Notes: a model not told the origin generated them from the letters alone. Positions 32,120 through 43,458 are shown, numbered from the stretch's first letter. The stretch: DNA of 64,000 nucleotides from Franconibacter pulveris DSM 19144 (GCA_000621185.1 KK211225.1:154954-218953); one strand, 5' to 3'. Program-made: numbers and translations.

Positions 32120-32148
32120 ATAATAAGAATTCCCTTCCATACTGTCAA
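32120..32148 (-). promoter_or_regulatory. Sigma-70 promoter of the tRNA-Ala operon
   Basis: On the minus strand TTGACA (32143-32148), a 17-nt spacer and TATTAT (32120-32125), followed by a GC-rich discriminator (GCCGCCCG) typical of stringently controlled stable RNA promoters. Confidence 0.88.
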
Positions 32149-32306
32149 CGGCAAATTTATCATCCCTTTTCAAACGCTGAAAAAGCCAGCAACTTATCTG
32201 AAAAGAAGCGGCTTTCCCGAATCCGCTAGTTATTCACATCACAGTTTCCAGTAAAATTACGCGTTAAGATGAAACCCTAATAAACACACTGTCAGCAGGA
32301 CTATTC

Positions 32307-32669
32307 ATGCTCAAGGAACGAATGACGCCTGAAGAACTGGCGATGATGACGGGTTATAGCCGTCAAACAATCAATAAGTGGGTTCGTAAAGAAGGATGGG
32401 AAACCTCGCCTAAACCCGGCGTACAGGGTGGTAAAGCCAGGCTGATCCACGTTGATGAACAGGTCAGAAATTTCATCCGCAGCACGCAGCGGGCGGCAGA
32501 TAACACCGGCGTTTACATCGCGGCCGTTCCTGACACGCCCCTTGAGATCTTATTGCGAAATTCCCTTAAAGAGATGACAGCGTCGGAACAAAAGCAAATG
32601 ACTTCGCTATTGCTGCGAGAAGGCATTTCCGGGCTGTTGCTGCGTCTGGGTATCCGAAGCGCGGAATAA
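32307..32669 (+). CDS. yfeC: YfeC, small HTH DNA-binding protein
   Basis: A 120-residue DUF1323-family protein matching E. coli YfeC. The N-terminal half has a predicted helix-turn-helix (PEELAMMTGYSRQTINKWVR, about 8-27). The C-terminal part (MTASEQKQMTSLLLREGISG) is shared in pattern with YfeD. It lies 3 bp before yfeD; the two are probably paralogues in one operon. It is thought to be a transcriptional regulator; its targets cannot be inferred here. Confidence 0.92.
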   Translation: MLKERMTPEELAMMTGYSRQTINKWVRKEGWETSPKPGVQGGKARLIHVDEQVRNFIRSTQRAADNTGVYIAAVPDTPLEILLRNSLKEMTASEQKQMTSLLLREGISGLLLRLGIRSAE

Positions 32670-32672
32670 AGA

Positions 32673-33056
32673 ATGATTAAGTTTAAAACAAGGATGACCT
32701 CTGCGGAGCTGGCAGCACTGGCGGCCACTACGCCGCAGACGATTAGTCGCTGGGCGCGAGCGCAAAACTGGAAAAGAAGAAAGCTGAAAGGCAGCAAGCG
32801 TCAGCTTGAGATTTTCGTTAATGCCGCGGTACGCGAGTATCTTCTCAGTACAAAGCAGCTGCGTTACTTTGCTGGTGAAATTACTTACGCGCAGGAAACG
32901 CCCGCCGATTACAGCACCTCTACCAGCGATTTAGCCCTCCAGTTACAGGAAGCGCTCAGCATGATGACGGCAAGTGAGCAGCACAGGCTTAGCGAATTAC
33001 TGGAAAATGAAGGCGTCAGTGGTTTGCTTTCACGGCTCGGGATAGAAGAAGAGTAA
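32673..33056 (+). CDS. yfeD: YfeD, small HTH DNA-binding protein
   Basis: A 127-residue relative of YfeC with the same layout: an N-terminal helix-turn-helix (SAELAALAATTPQTISRWAR, about 9-28) and a C-terminal MMTASEQHRLSELLENEGVSG segment. It starts 3 bp after yfeC, indicating co-translation. A bidirectional terminator separates it from gltX. Confidence 0.92.
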   Translation: MIKFKTRMTSAELAALAATTPQTISRWARAQNWKRRKLKGSKRQLEIFVNAAVREYLLSTKQLRYFAGEITYAQETPADYSTSTSDLALQLQEALSMMTASEQHRLSELLENEGVSGLLSRLGIEEE

Positions 33057-33083
33057 AAAGCCGGTACAAGACCGGCTTTTTAT
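33055..33083. terminator. Bidirectional terminator between yfeD and gltX
   Basis: A perfect stem AAAGCCGGT / ACCGGCTTT (5-nt loop) with A and T runs on either side. Confidence 0.9.
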
Positions 33084-33106
33084 AACTGACCATTTCCTGC
33101 CGCTTA

Positions 33107-34522
33107 TTATTGCTGACTTTCACGCTCTGCAATAAAAGCCAGCGCTTTATTAATGCGCTCTACGCTGCGGGATTTGCCAATAGCATGTACCGTAACATCC
33201 AGCGCAGGAGACTGGCCTGCGCCGGTCACCGCGACACGCAGCGGCATGCCAACTTTGCCCATGCCGACGTCCAGCTCATCGGCCGTAGCCTGAATGGCGT
33301 GATGAACATTTTCCGCCGTCCATTCGTTAATAGCAGCCAGCTTATCGCGAACCACTTCCAACGGCTGACGAGCAACCGGACGCAAGTGTTTCTTCGCGGC
33401 GTCAGCATCAAACTCAGCGAACTCTTCATAGAAGTAGCGGCAGGTCTGGGCAATCTCTTTAAGCGTTTTGCAACGTTCGCCCAGCAGTTTCACCAGCTCC
33501 GCCAGTTGCGGACCATTACGGGTATCAATCCCTTCCTGCTCAATATGCCACTGCAGATGCGTTGCCACATATTCCGCTGGCATAGTGTTGATGTAATGGT
33601 GATTCAGCCACAGCAGTTTGTCGGTATTGAACGCGCTGGCGGATTTGCTGACCGCCCCCAGGGTAAAGAGTTGAATCATCTCTTCGCGGCTGAAAATTTC
33701 CTGGTCGCCGTGAGACCAGCCCAGGCGCACTAAATAGTTCAATAGCGCTTCCGGCAGATAACCGTCGTCGCGATACTGCATCACGCTCACCGCGCCATGA
33801 CGTTTAGAAAGCTTTTTGCCATCGTCGCCGTTGATCATAGAGACGTGTGCGTAGAGCGGCACTGGCGCACCCAGCGCTTTCAGGATATTAATCTGACGCG
33901 GCGTATTGTTGATATGGTCTTCACCACGGATAACATGCGTGATTTCCATATCCCAGTCATCAACCACGACGCAGAAGTTATAGGTTGGCGAACCATCTGT
34001 ACGACGAATAATTAGATCGTCCAGCTCAAGGTTGCTGAACTCGATAGGTCCGCGGATCTGGTCATCAAATACGACGGAGCCTTCCTGCGGGTTAGCAAAA
34101 CGCACGACGCAAGGCTCATCGTCAGCATGATGCTCATGATTATGGCGGCAACGGCCGTCATAACGCGGCTTTTCGCCTTTCGCCATTTGCTCTTCGCGAA
34201 GGGCTTCCAGACGCTCTTTCGAGCAATAGCATTTATAAGCAGTACCCGCTTCCAGCATCTCATCGATAACCGCGTTGTAGCGGTCAAAACGTTTAGTCTG
34301 GAAGTACGGACCCTCATCCCATTCCAGGCTCAGCCAGTTCATACCATCCATAATGGCTTCGATTGCTTCCGGTGTGGAACGCTCAAGATCGGTATCTTCA
34401 ATACGCAGCACAAACTGGCCGCCCTGATTACGCGCAAAAAGCCAGGAATAGAGAGCAGTACGAGCGCCGCCGACGTGAAGATAGCCAGTCGGGCTCGGCG
34501 CAAAGCGGGTTTTGATTTTCAT
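33107..34522 (-). CDS. gltX: Glutamyl-tRNA synthetase
   Basis: A 471-residue class I aminoacyl-tRNA synthetase that charges tRNA-Glu. The HIGH-type motif is [16 protein letters not shown] (residues 6-21), and the KMSKS loop is [11 protein letters not shown] (about 237). The zinc site is formed by CYCSKERL (about 98-105) with GRCRHNH (about 125). Length and zinc site match the E. coli enzyme. It is read away from the tRNA-Val/Lys operon. Confidence 0.98.
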   Translation of the reverse strand: MKIKTRFAPSPTGYLHVGGARTALYSWLFARNQGGQFVLRIEDTDLERSTPEAIEAIMDGMNWLSLEWDEGPYFQTKRFDRYNAVIDEMLEAGTAYKCYCSKERLEALREEQMAKGEKPRYDGRCRHNHEHHADDEPCVVRFANPQEGSVVFDDQIRGPIEFSNLELDDLIIRRTDGSPTYNFCVVVDDWDMEITHVIRGEDHINNTPRQINILKALGAPVPLYAHVSMINGDDGKKLSKRHGAVSVMQYRDDGYLPEALLNYLVRLGWSHGDQEIFSREEMIQLFTLGAVSKSASAFNTDKLLWLNHHYINTMPAEYVATHLQWHIEQEGIDTRNGPQLAELVKLLGERCKTLKEIAQTCRYFYEEFAEFDADAAKKHLRPVARQPLEVVRDKLAAINEWTAENVHHAIQATADELDVGMGKVGMPLRVAVTGAGQSPALDVTVHAIGKSRSVERINKALAFIAERESQQ

Positions 34523-34735
34523 TAAGTGGCCTTAGTGTTGAACAGTGCCGAAAAGCGGCAAATGCCAGGGAATTTCAGTGCGCAATATTCTACCACCCTG
34601 AATTGAATCCTCAATGTTGCCGCCTGAGCTCAGCGGCACAAAGCATGATTTTGGCGCGAATTCAGGCGAAAAAGCTTAACAAACCATCACCCTGGCTAAT
34701 TTTACGACGAACAAACAAAAACTTTGGAAAAGGCG

Positions 34736-34763
34736 TTGACTCATTTTCAACTCTCCCTATAAT
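34736..34763 (+). promoter_or_regulatory. Sigma-70 promoter of the tRNA-Val/Lys operon
   Basis: TTGACT (34736-34741), a 16-nt spacer and a perfect TATAAT (34758-34763), followed by GCGACTCC, a discriminator typical of stringently controlled tRNA genes. Confidence 0.93.
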
Positions 34764-34780
34764 GCGACTCCACACAGCGG

Positions 34781-34856
34781 GGGTGATTAGCTCAGCTGGG
34801 AGAGCACCTCCCTTACAAGGAGGGGGTCGGCGGTTCGATCCCGTCATCACCCACCA
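34781..34856 (+). tRNA. valU: tRNA-Val (TAC), first copy
   Basis: A 76-nt cloverleaf: acceptor GGGTGAT/ATCACCC, anticodon stem CTCCC/GGGAG with loop TTACAAG (anticodon TAC) and T-loop GGTTCGATCC. CCA is encoded. The symbol is by synteny with the E. coli val-lys cluster. Confidence 0.96.
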
Positions 34857-34901
34857 CTCTAAACAAGTGGCTTCCGCAGTGTAGATAAGAAATTGAGAAG
34901 T

Positions 34902-34977
34902 GGGTGATTAGCTCAGCTGGGAGAGCACCTCCCTTACAAGGAGGGGGTCGGCGGTTCGATCCCGTCATCACCCACCA
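34902..34977 (+). tRNA. valX: tRNA-Val (TAC), second copy
   Basis: Identical in sequence to the first copy and 45 bp downstream in the same transcript. E. coli has three val genes here; only two are present in this window. Confidence 0.95.
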
Positions 34978-34981
34978 CTTC

Positions 34982-35057
34982 GGGTCGTTAGCTCAGTTGG
35001 TAGAGCAGTTGACTTTTAATCAATTGGTCGCAGGTTCGAATCCTGCACGACCCACCA
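34982..35057 (+). tRNA. lysV: tRNA-Lys (TTT)
   Basis: A 76-nt cloverleaf starting GGGTCGTTAGCTCAG, with anticodon loop CTTTTAA (anticodon TTT), T-arm GCAGGTTCGAATCCTGC and an encoded CCA. It is the last tRNA of the operon and is followed at once by a terminator. Confidence 0.96.
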
Positions 35058-35061
35058 ATGT

Positions 35062-35089
35062 AAAAAGGCGCCCTAAAGGCGCCTTTTTG
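35062..35089 (+). terminator. Terminator of the tRNA-Val/Lys operon
   Basis: A stem AAAAAGGCGCC / GGCGCCTTTTT with a 5-nt loop, 4 bp after lysV. Confidence 0.92.
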
Positions 35090-35189
35090 CTATGCGCAGT
35101 TGTCAATGATTCGAACCTGCGGCAGGTTCGAGCCGAGCTTTAGCGAGGCAGCATTGCCGCTTGCGGCAATGGCCCGGAGGGCGTAGTCA

Positions 35190-35240
35190 TCCTGCACGCC
35201 CCACCAATGTAAAAAGGCGCCTTAAAGGCGCCTTTTTGCT
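35190..35240 (+). repeat. Duplicated tRNA-Lys 3' tail plus terminator
   Basis: A 51-nt copy of 35041-35091 (the last bases of lysV, CCA and terminator) with only two mismatches. Between the copies (35102-35189) lie an inverted 13-nt piece of the lysV T-arm (GATTCGAACCTGC), a direct piece (GCAGGTTCGA) and about 60 nt of GC-rich sequence. No complete second tRNA can be folded. It looks like the relic of a lost lysine tRNA or an attachment-site duplication. Confidence 0.85.
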
Positions 35241-35290
35241 TTTTAGCGTTATGCTAACAAAGCCCATTCATTCATCAAAAACTGCTTTGC

Positions 35291-35317
35291 TCAAGATATT
35301 ATTTTTTCTGCCGATAA
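35291..35317 (+). promoter_or_regulatory. Sigma-28 (FliA)-type promoter of the flxA-like gene
   Basis: A perfect FliA -10 element GCCGATAA (35310-35317) lies 11 nt after TCAAGATA (35291-35298), which matches the -35 consensus TAAAGTTT at 5 of 8 positions. It ends 30 bp before the start codon of a FlxA-like protein. Confidence 0.8.
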
Positions 35318-35347
35318 CATTCGTACCATTTCCGTCTGGAGAAACGA

Positions 35348-35668
35348 ATGTCTATTACCATCAGCGCCACCAGCTCCTTACCTTCTGCAGGCAATAGCAG
35401 CAACGTATCGTCCCAAATCGAGCAAATTACGCAAAAAATTATAAAACTGACGCAACAGCTTAAAGAAATAACCAGCGGCAGCGGCAGCGCTGAACAAAAG
35501 AAGCGTCAGCAAGAGCTTGTTCAACAGCAAATAGAGATGCTGGAAGCGCAACTCCAGCAACTGCAACAACAGCAACAACAAAAAGCGCAGGCCGCACAGC
35601 AGAAAGCAGATATGGCCAATGAAATTAAGGCTGCCTCTGGCGATCACCAGATTGATATCTACGTTTAA
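35348..35668 (+). CDS. FlxA-like coiled-coil protein
   Basis: A 106-residue soluble protein similar to E. coli FlxA, a flagellar class-3 gene product of unknown role. A Ser/Thr-rich N-terminus precedes two heptad-rich segments: IEQITQKIIKLTQQLKEI (about 23-40) and QQQIEMLEAQLQQLQQQ (about 60-77). The end, HQIDIYV, resembles the GKIDIYI end of FlxA. The ATG has GGAG at proper spacing, and a sigma-28-type promoter lies upstream. It ends 2 bp from the convergent yfeR. Confidence 0.82.
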   Translation: MSITISATSSLPSAGNSSNVSSQIEQITQKIIKLTQQLKEITSGSGSAEQKKRQQELVQQQIEMLEAQLQQLQQQQQQKAQAAQQKADMANEIKAASGDHQIDIYV

Positions 35669-35670
35669 GT

Positions 35671-36600
35671 TTATTCTTCCTCAAACAGCGGGTCGCCACG
35701 TCGGGCCTCGGTTAACTGCCGGGCCTGTTCACGCACCACGTCCCAGATAGCCTGGGCAGCGCCCGATAGTGAGCGGTTTTTACGGCGCACCAGCATCAGT
35801 TTACGCTCAATGACAGGCGTTAAACGTCGTACCGTAAGACGACTTCCTTGCGGCAACGGCAGCGCCAGTGCAGGCAACACGCTGATGCCGATTCCCGCTT
35901 CCACCATCGGAAACAGCGTTGCCGGGTGTCCTATCTCCTGCACAATAATTGCCTGCACCTGTTGGGCGGCAAGCGCAGCATCGATCAGCGGACGGCTGCC
36001 GGAAGCATAATCTTGTAGCACCAACTTAGCCCCTTGCAAATCCTGCCATGTGACATACGGCAGGGAAGCCAGAGGAGCATTTTCCTGGCAAAGCAGAAGA
36101 AACGGCTCCGCGAGCACGACTTCACACGTCAGATCGTTTACCGGTCCCGGATCGATCACGATGCCAAAATCCACATCGCCCTGCCGAATACTTTCCAGCA
36201 CCCACTGCTGCGGGCGATCGTGAAGGACAAAGTCGATATCCGGATAGCGTTGATTTCCTTCGGCGATGCACTGAGGAATAAGGTGAGCGGAGATAGTCTG
36301 GCTGGCCGCTACCCGCACCGTACCCGAGAGCTGTTGCCCCAGCCTGCCGACATCACGCAGCGTGCTGCTTAACTCATCAAGGAGCCTTTGCAAACGCACC
36401 GCCAGCTGTTGACCAGCCTCAGTCAGTACGACTTCACGCGTGGTACGGTCAAGCAGCCGCACGCCAGTCTGCATCTCAAGTTCCTTGATGCTATGACTAA
36501 CAGCGGACTGGCTCAGCCCTATCTGGCTGCCGGCGCGGCTAAAGCTGCCCGCCTGCGCGACGGCGACAAAAATACGAAGCTGGCGTAAGGTATAATTCAT
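35671..36600 (-). CDS. yfeR: LysR-family regulator YfeR
   Basis: A 309-residue LysR-type transcriptional regulator, matching E. coli/Salmonella YfeR (308). The N-terminal winged helix-turn-helix is at about 4-62 ([20 protein letters not shown]). The C-terminal substrate-binding domain follows, including [17 protein letters not shown]. It diverges from yfeH across 89 bp, the classic arrangement for a LysR regulator of its neighbour; YfeR is reported to respond to osmolarity in Salmonella. Confidence 0.92.
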   Translation of the reverse strand: MNYTLRQLRIFVAVAQAGSFSRAGSQIGLSQSAVSHSIKELEMQTGVRLLDRTTREVVLTEAGQQLAVRLQRLLDELSSTLRDVGRLGQQLSGTVRVAASQTISAHLIPQCIAEGNQRYPDIDFVLHDRPQQWVLESIRQGDVDFGIVIDPGPVNDLTCEVVLAEPFLLLCQENAPLASLPYVTWQDLQGAKLVLQDYASGSRPLIDAALAAQQVQAIIVQEIGHPATLFPMVEAGIGISVLPALALPLPQGSRLTVRRLTPVIERKLMLVRRKNRSLSGAAQAIWDVVREQARQLTEARRGDPLFEEE

Positions 36601-36689
36601 CTGTTTTATTCATCAATGGATGCAATAAATCAATTTTATTTCTTAAACCGCCTTGAGCACAATGAAGCTTTCTTATGGCAGGAACGGTT

Positions 36690-37682
36690 ATGAAACTTTT
36701 TCGCATCCTCGACCCTTTCACCCTCACGCTAATCGCAGTGGTTCTGCTGGCTTCTTTCTTCCCGGTTCGTGGAGAATGGGTCACCTGGTTCGACTGGCTG
36801 ACCAATGCGGCCATCGCCCTGCTCTTTTTTATGCATGGCGCGAAGCTATCACGAGAAGCCATCATCGCAGGCGGCAGTCACTGGCGCCTGCACCTGTGGG
36901 TGATGTGTAGCACATTTATCCTCTTTCCCGCGCTGGGCGTGCTGTTTGCCTGGTGGGCGCCGGTGCCGGTAAGCCCCGAGCTCTATTCCGGCTTCCTCTA
37001 TCTGTGCATTCTGCCCGCCACCGTGCAATCCGCTATTGCTTTTACTTCGCTTGCTGGCGGCAACGTGGCGGCGGCGGTCTGCTCCGCTTCTGCATCAAGC
37101 CTGCTGGGAATATTCCTTTCCCCTTTACTGGTTGGTCTGTTGATGCACCTTAACGGTGCCAGCGGCAGCCTTGAGCAAGTCGGCACCATTATGTTGCAAC
37201 TGCTGTTGCCGTTCGTACTGGGCCATCTTTCCCGCCGCTGGATCGCCAACTGGGTGGCAAAGCATAAAAAATGGATAGGCAAGACCGATCAGGCTTCCAT
37301 TCTGCTGGTGGTTTATGGCGCCTTCAGCGAGGCGGTGGTTAACGGCATATGGCATCAGGTGGGCGCGGGATCGCTGCTGTTTATCGTGGCGGTAAGCCTG
37401 GCGCTGCTGGCGATAGTTATCATTGTTAACACGGTAGTCGCCCGCCGTCTCGGCTTTAATAAGGCGGATGAAATCACTATCGTATTCTGCGGTTCGAAAA
37501 AGAGCCTCGCTAATGGCATTCCAATGGCGAATATTCTATTTCCTGCCGCCGCGGTTGGGGTGATGGTGCTGCCGCTGATGATTTTTCATCAGATCCAACT
37601 GATGGTCTGTGCGGCGCTGGCGCGTCGTTATCAGCGCCAGACCGCGAAAGCGCAGGCGGATGCCCGCGCCGTCCAGGCTTAG
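36690..37682 (+). CDS. yfeH: Bile acid:sodium symporter-family protein YfeH
   Basis: A 330-residue SBF-like inner-membrane transporter with about ten membrane helices, matching E. coli YfeH (332 residues). Conserved stretches are ALLFFMHGAKLSREAIIAGG, ILPATVQSAIAFTS and FCGSKKSLANGIPMA, the last two forming the crossover-like sites of the family. The natural substrate is unknown. The ATG at 36690 has AGGA at proper spacing and gives the E. coli N-terminus; an ATG five codons upstream is less likely. Its stop overlaps the ypeB stop. Confidence 0.92.
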   Translation: MKLFRILDPFTLTLIAVVLLASFFPVRGEWVTWFDWLTNAAIALLFFMHGAKLSREAIIAGGSHWRLHLWVMCSTFILFPALGVLFAWWAPVPVSPELYSGFLYLCILPATVQSAIAFTSLAGGNVAAAVCSASASSLLGIFLSPLLVGLLMHLNGASGSLEQVGTIMLQLLLPFVLGHLSRRWIANWVAKHKKWIGKTDQASILLVVYGAFSEAVVNGIWHQVGAGSLLFIVAVSLALLAIVIIVNTVVARRLGFNKADEITIVFCGSKKSLANGIPMANILFPAAAVGVMVLPLMIFHQIQLMVCAALARRYQRQTAKAQADARAVQA

Positions 37683-37894
37683 TGACGCTTCAGGGGCTGC
37701 ACCAGATGTGTCAGCCCCTCGCTTTTAATCAGTAGCGTAAAGGCCATCAGTTCGCCGAGACGGCCCGCCGGAAATTCATCCTTGCGGGCAAACCAGAGCA
37801 GATACTCTTCCGGCAAATCAATAAGCATCCGCCCTTTATATTTGCCAAACGGCATCACGGTATTCGCTATCTCAATGAGCTGGGCCTTTTCCAT
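37679..37894 (-). CDS. ypeB: DUF3820 small protein YpeB
   Basis: A 71-residue DUF3820 protein matching E. coli YpeB. The signature MPFGKYKGRMLIDLPEEYLL (about 14-33) is also seen in proteins linked to nucleic-acid metabolism; its function is unknown. The start at 37894 uses a GGAG site placed in the last codons of ligA, one base from the ligA stop, so translation is coupled. The stop overlaps that of the convergent yfeH. Confidence 0.9.
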   Translation of the reverse strand: MEKAQLIEIANTVMPFGKYKGRMLIDLPEEYLLWFARKDEFPAGRLGELMAFTLLIKSEGLTHLVQPLKRH

Positions 37895-37895
37895 T

Positions 37896-39923
<2,028 letters not shown>

Positions 39924-39930
39924 TCAATGA

Positions 39931-39956
39931 TAAAAAACCCCCGACATGCGGGGGCT
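39931..39956 (-). terminator. Terminator after zipA
   Basis: A minus-strand stem CCCCCG / CGGGGG (5-nt loop) followed by TTTTTT, between zipA and ligA; ligA must therefore have its own promoter or depend on readthrough. Confidence 0.82.
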
Positions 39957-39985
39957 GTTATAAGGTTCGGGGGGCCAGGATGATA

Positions 39986-40993
39986 TCAGGCGTTAGCCTC
40001 TTTGACCTCGCGAATGCGATCCTGATATTCACGCAGCTTCTGCGGTGTCATCATACGACGCTGGTCATCTAAGACCACGCCGCCCACTTCATCAGCAATA
40101 TGCTGAGCCGACTGCAGCATCAGTTTGAAATTCTGCAACTCATCGCCAAAACCGGGCACCTGCATAAAGATGGTAATGCCAGGCGTGGAGAAGTCGGTCA
40201 TGATTTCAGGATCAAAAGAGCCAGGCTTAACCATATTGGCAAGGCTGAACAGGACCGGGCCGCTGCCGTCAGGGCTCAGGTGGCGATGGAAGATATTCAT
40301 ATCGCCGAATTTGAAGCCTGCCTGCTGGATACTGTTGAGCAGGACATCGCCGTTGATTTGCGTACCAACATGCGCCGCTACGTTCATGACAATAACCGTT
40401 TCTTTAAGCTGCGGCCTTGGCGTCTCGACAGGCTCAGGCTGAGCAGGCGCAGCAACAGGCTGCGGCGCAGGTTGTTGCATCGCAGGTTGCGGCGCTGGCT
40501 GCTGCACAGGGGGCGGAGCGTATTGCGGCGCGACGGGTTGCACGGGCTGCTGAACAGGTTGTTGAACCGGCGCGCGCGGTTGCGGCTGCGCTACGGATTG
40601 CTGCGGTGCAGGCTGTTGCACGGGCGCTTGCGGGCGCGGGGCAGCGACAGGCGACTGTTCAGGCGCTTGTTGAGCTGGCTGGCGCGGTTGGGCCGACTCA
40701 TAAGGCGGCTGGTAGTTGTGCTGTGGCTGACGCGGCGTTTCCTGTTCCCAGTTCGCGTTGTCCTGAGGCGTATTTACGCGGCGTACACGCACTTCACCAA
40801 CACCTTCCGCTTCATCGTCCTCGGCGTCTTCATCAAAATCCTCTTCGTCACGCTTCGATTTCATTCGCTTAAGCGGACGATCGCGGAACACGGAAGAACG
40901 CTCCTTACGGCTGGTCCAGAGTCCATGAACCAGTAAGGCTATTATGGCTATCGCGCCAACAATGATTAATATCAGACGCAAATCCTGCATCAT
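39986..40993 (-). CDS. zipA: Cell-division protein ZipA
   Basis: A 335-residue inner-membrane protein that tethers FtsZ to the membrane at mid-cell. One N-terminal membrane helix (about 6-25, [20 protein letters not shown]) is followed by a charged region, a Pro/Gln-rich flexible linker (about 85-195) made of PAPQ/VQQP-type repeats, and the C-terminal FtsZ-binding domain (about 195-335, [20 protein letters not shown]). The start at 40993 gives MMQDLRL as in E. coli; the frame extends 17 codons further upstream. It diverges from cysZ. Confidence 0.97.
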   Translation of the reverse strand: MMQDLRLILIIVGAIAIIALLVHGLWTSRKERSSVFRDRPLKRMKSKRDEEDFDEDAEDDEAEGVGEVRVRRVNTPQDNANWEQETPRQPQHNYQPPYESAQPRQPAQQAPEQSPVAAPRPQAPVQQPAPQQSVAQPQPRAPVQQPVQQPVQPVAPQYAPPPVQQPAPQPAMQQPAPQPVAAPAQPEPVETPRPQLKETVIVMNVAAHVGTQINGDVLLNSIQQAGFKFGDMNIFHRHLSPDGSGPVLFSLANMVKPGSFDPEIMTDFSTPGITIFMQVPGFGDELQNFKLMLQSAQHIADEVGGVVLDDQRRMMTPQKLREYQDRIREVKEANA

Positions 40994-41157
40994 TATATTC
41001 TCTGTTGTTCTAACACCTTGCCACCACGGCAAACATTTACTCACTAAGAGTATTTGCCCATCTGCTCAAGTGCAAGTGCGCACTCGGTTTTCTCAGCATA
41101 AAGATGTAAGAAAAACTGCTTTTTGCTGTTTTTTCGACCATTTCCGAACTGGCGCAT

Positions 41158-41174
41158 TTAACCGGCTCGGTTAA
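41158..41174. promoter_or_regulatory. Perfect palindrome upstream of cysZ
   Basis: TTAACCG-GCT-CGGTTAA, a 7-bp perfect inverted repeat 50 bp before the cysZ start and inside the likely promoter (a TAAGATAAT-like -10 element overlaps its right arm). It could be a regulator site. It has no resemblance to a CysB site that I can defend. Confidence 0.35.
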
Positions 41175-41223
41175 GATAATCCTGCCCCTTTTCGGGCCGA
41201 TATTCAGGAGCACAGTAAGAGAT

Positions 41224-41985
41224 ATGGTTTCATATACAGGTACAGCCCCGCGCAGCGGCCTTTATTACTTTTCACAAGGCTGGAAATTGTTAAGCCAGCC
41301 GGGATTAAAACGCTTCGTCCTTTTACCGCTTCTGGTGAATATCCTGCTCATGGGCGGCGCGTTCTGGTGGCTTTTTACACAGCTCGATCGCTGGATACCG
41401 CAGTTGATGGCCTCCGTTCCTGACTGGCTGCAATGGCTAAGCTACCTGCTCTGGCCCATCGCCGTGTTGTCCATTTTGCTCGTTTTCGGCTATCTCTTCT
41501 CGACGCTCGCGAACTGGATAGCCGCCCCGTTTAACGGATTGCTGGCTGAACAGCTTGAAGCCCGCCTGACAGGCGCTACCCCGCCAGATACCGGTATCGT
41601 CGGCATAATGAAAGATGTGCCGCGCATCATGAAGCGGGAATGGCAAAAGTTCGTCTGGTATCTGCCGCGCGCTGTAGTGCTGCTGATACTCTATTTTATT
41701 CCCGGCATCGGCCAGACCGTAGCGCCGGTGCTGTGGTTTTTATTTAGCGCATGGATGCTCGCTATTCAGTACTGCGATTATCCGTTCGACAATCATAAAG
41801 TGCCGTTTAAAGAGATGCGCCAGGCGCTGCGCCGACAAAAAATAACCAATATGCAATTTGGCGCGCTGGTTAACCTCTTTACCCTCATACCAGTACTTAA
41901 CCTGTTCATCATGCCTGTTGCCGTATGCGGCGCAACGGCCATGTGGGTGGATTGCTACCGCACCCAGCATGCGCTCTGGAAGTAA
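41224..41985 (+). CDS. cysZ: Sulfate permease CysZ
   Basis: A 253-residue inner-membrane protein for high-affinity sulfate uptake feeding cysteine synthesis, the same length as E. coli CysZ. Conserved blocks are [36 protein letters not shown] and [18 protein letters not shown], with four to six membrane segments. cysK follows 151 bp downstream, as in E. coli. Membership in the CysB regulon is expected from family knowledge. Confidence 0.97.
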   Translation: MVSYTGTAPRSGLYYFSQGWKLLSQPGLKRFVLLPLLVNILLMGGAFWWLFTQLDRWIPQLMASVPDWLQWLSYLLWPIAVLSILLVFGYLFSTLANWIAAPFNGLLAEQLEARLTGATPPDTGIVGIMKDVPRIMKREWQKFVWYLPRAVVLLILYFIPGIGQTVAPVLWFLFSAWMLAIQYCDYPFDNHKVPFKEMRQALRRQKITNMQFGALVNLFTLIPVLNLFIMPVAVCGATAMWVDCYRTQHALWK

Positions 41986-42136
41986 CCCAGCAGAGGTGGC
42001 ATATGCCGCCTCTTATTCCATACTGATAAGCATTATTTCGCGACAGTATATAGATATGCGAATTCCTTACTTCCGCATAAGACCTGAGCGGGTATGCTGG
42101 AGCGGTTCCCAAATTTCATACAGTTAAGGACAGGCC

Positions 42137-43108
42137 ATGAGTAAGATTTTTGAAGATAACTCGTTGACTATTGGTCATACGCCTCTGGTTCGACTGAACC
42201 GTATCGGTAATGGACGCATCCTCGCGAAGGTCGAGTCCCGTAACCCGAGCTTCAGCGTCAAATGCCGTATCGGTGCCAATATGATTTGGGATGCCGAAAA
42301 ACGTGGCGTACTGAAGCCGGGCGTGGAACTGGTTGAACCGACCAGCGGCAACACCGGCATCGCGCTGGCTTATGTCGCCGCCGCCCGCGGTTACAAGCTC
42401 ACGCTGACCATGCCAGAAACCATGAGCATTGAACGCCGTAAGCTGCTTAAAGCGCTGGGCGCTAACCTTGTGCTGACTGAAGGCGCGAAAGGCATGAAAG
42501 GCGCAATCCAGAAAGCTGAAGAGATTGTGGCGAGCGATCCGTCAAAATATCTGCTGCTTCAACAGTTCAGCAACCCGGCTAACCCCGAAATTCATGAAAA
42601 AACCACTGGGCCTGAGATCTGGGAAGATACTGACGGTCAGGTTGACGTGTTTATCGCAGGCGTCGGTACCGGCGGTACGCTGACTGGCGTGACGCGTTAT
42701 ATCAAAAACACCAAAGGCAAAACCGACCTTATCACCGTAGCGGTTGAGCCGACCGATTCTCCGGTTATCGCCCAGGCGCTGGCAGGTCAGGAGCTGAAAC
42801 CAGGTCCGCATAAAATTCAGGGCATCGGCGCAGGTTTTATTCCTGGCAACCTGGACCTCAAGCTGATTGATAAAGTCATTGGCATCACCAACGAAGAAGC
42901 GATTTCCACCGCCCGCCGTCTGATGGAAGAAGAAGGCATTCTGGCCGGTATCTCTTCAGGTGCGGCCGTCGCGGCAGCCCTCAAACTGCAGGAAGATGAA
43001 GCCTTCAGCAATAAGAATATCGTGGTCATTCTCCCCTCTTCCGGCGAACGCTACCTTAGTACTGCGCTGTTTGCCGATCTCTTTACTGAGAAAGAACTGC
43101 AACAGTGA
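42137..43108 (+). CDS. cysK: Cysteine synthase A (O-acetylserine sulfhydrylase)
   Basis: A 323-residue PLP enzyme that makes cysteine from O-acetylserine and sulfide, the last step of assimilation. The cofactor lysine is in [14 protein letters not shown] (K42 numbering) and the substrate loop is [14 protein letters not shown]. The phosphate-binding glycines are in [14 protein letters not shown]. The C-terminus differs from E. coli ([13 protein letters not shown]). It also forms the CysE complex. A strong terminator follows. Confidence 0.98.
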   Translation: MSKIFEDNSLTIGHTPLVRLNRIGNGRILAKVESRNPSFSVKCRIGANMIWDAEKRGVLKPGVELVEPTSGNTGIALAYVAAARGYKLTLTMPETMSIERRKLLKALGANLVLTEGAKGMKGAIQKAEEIVASDPSKYLLLQQFSNPANPEIHEKTTGPEIWEDTDGQVDVFIAGVGTGGTLTGVTRYIKNTKGKTDLITVAVEPTDSPVIAQALAGQELKPGPHKIQGIGAGFIPGNLDLKLIDKVIGITNEEAISTARRLMEEEGILAGISSGAAVAAALKLQEDEAFSNKNIVVILPSSGERYLSTALFADLFTEKELQQ

Positions 43109-43130
43109 TACCAGATTGTTAAATCTGGCT

Positions 43131-43158
43131 AAAAAAGCACCCCCAAGGGTGCTTTTTT
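43131..43158 (+). terminator. Terminator of cysK
   Basis: A stem AAAAAAGCACCC / GGGTGCTTTTTT with a 4-nt loop. A second, weaker hairpin (CCAGATT / AATCTGG, 43111-43128) precedes it. Confidence 0.93.
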
Positions 43159-43229
43159 GTGGCGTACGTCAAAGTTTTAGCTCCCCTGGCATTGCTTCAG
43201 TCTGTAGGGTCTGGTATTTAACCAGCAAA

Positions 43230-43251
43230 TTATTTCGATGCGTGAAATTAA
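43230..43251 (+). promoter_or_regulatory. Mlc operator upstream of ptsH
   Basis: The inverted repeat TTATTTCG...CGTGAAATTAA closely matches the Mlc site at the distal ptsH promoter of E. coli. Mlc represses pts genes until glucose transport draws it to the membrane-bound PtsG. Confidence 0.75.
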
Positions 43252-43428
43252 TCATTGGCACCATTCGTGTTTGCTGAATCGATTTAATGATTTGGTTAAG
43301 CCGCTTTATTCGCGGCATAATGATTAATGACGAGCGAAACGCGTGCCGCATGGAATCGATGCCGTGCGATTTTCGTCGTTCTGGCATCCTGTGCTGCGTT
43401 CCGTTTACGTCGGCGCTAACAATACAGG

Positions 43429-43458
43429 CTAAAGTCTGGCCGCCAGGCTAGACTTTAG
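43429..43458 (+). promoter_or_regulatory. Stem-loop in the ptsH leader
   Basis: CTAAAGTC and GACTTTAG form a perfect 8-bp stem with an inner GCC/GGC pairing, 36 bp before ptsH. No T-run follows, so it is more likely a leader structure or operator than a terminator. A very similar element occurs in the E. coli ptsH leader. Confidence 0.6.
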
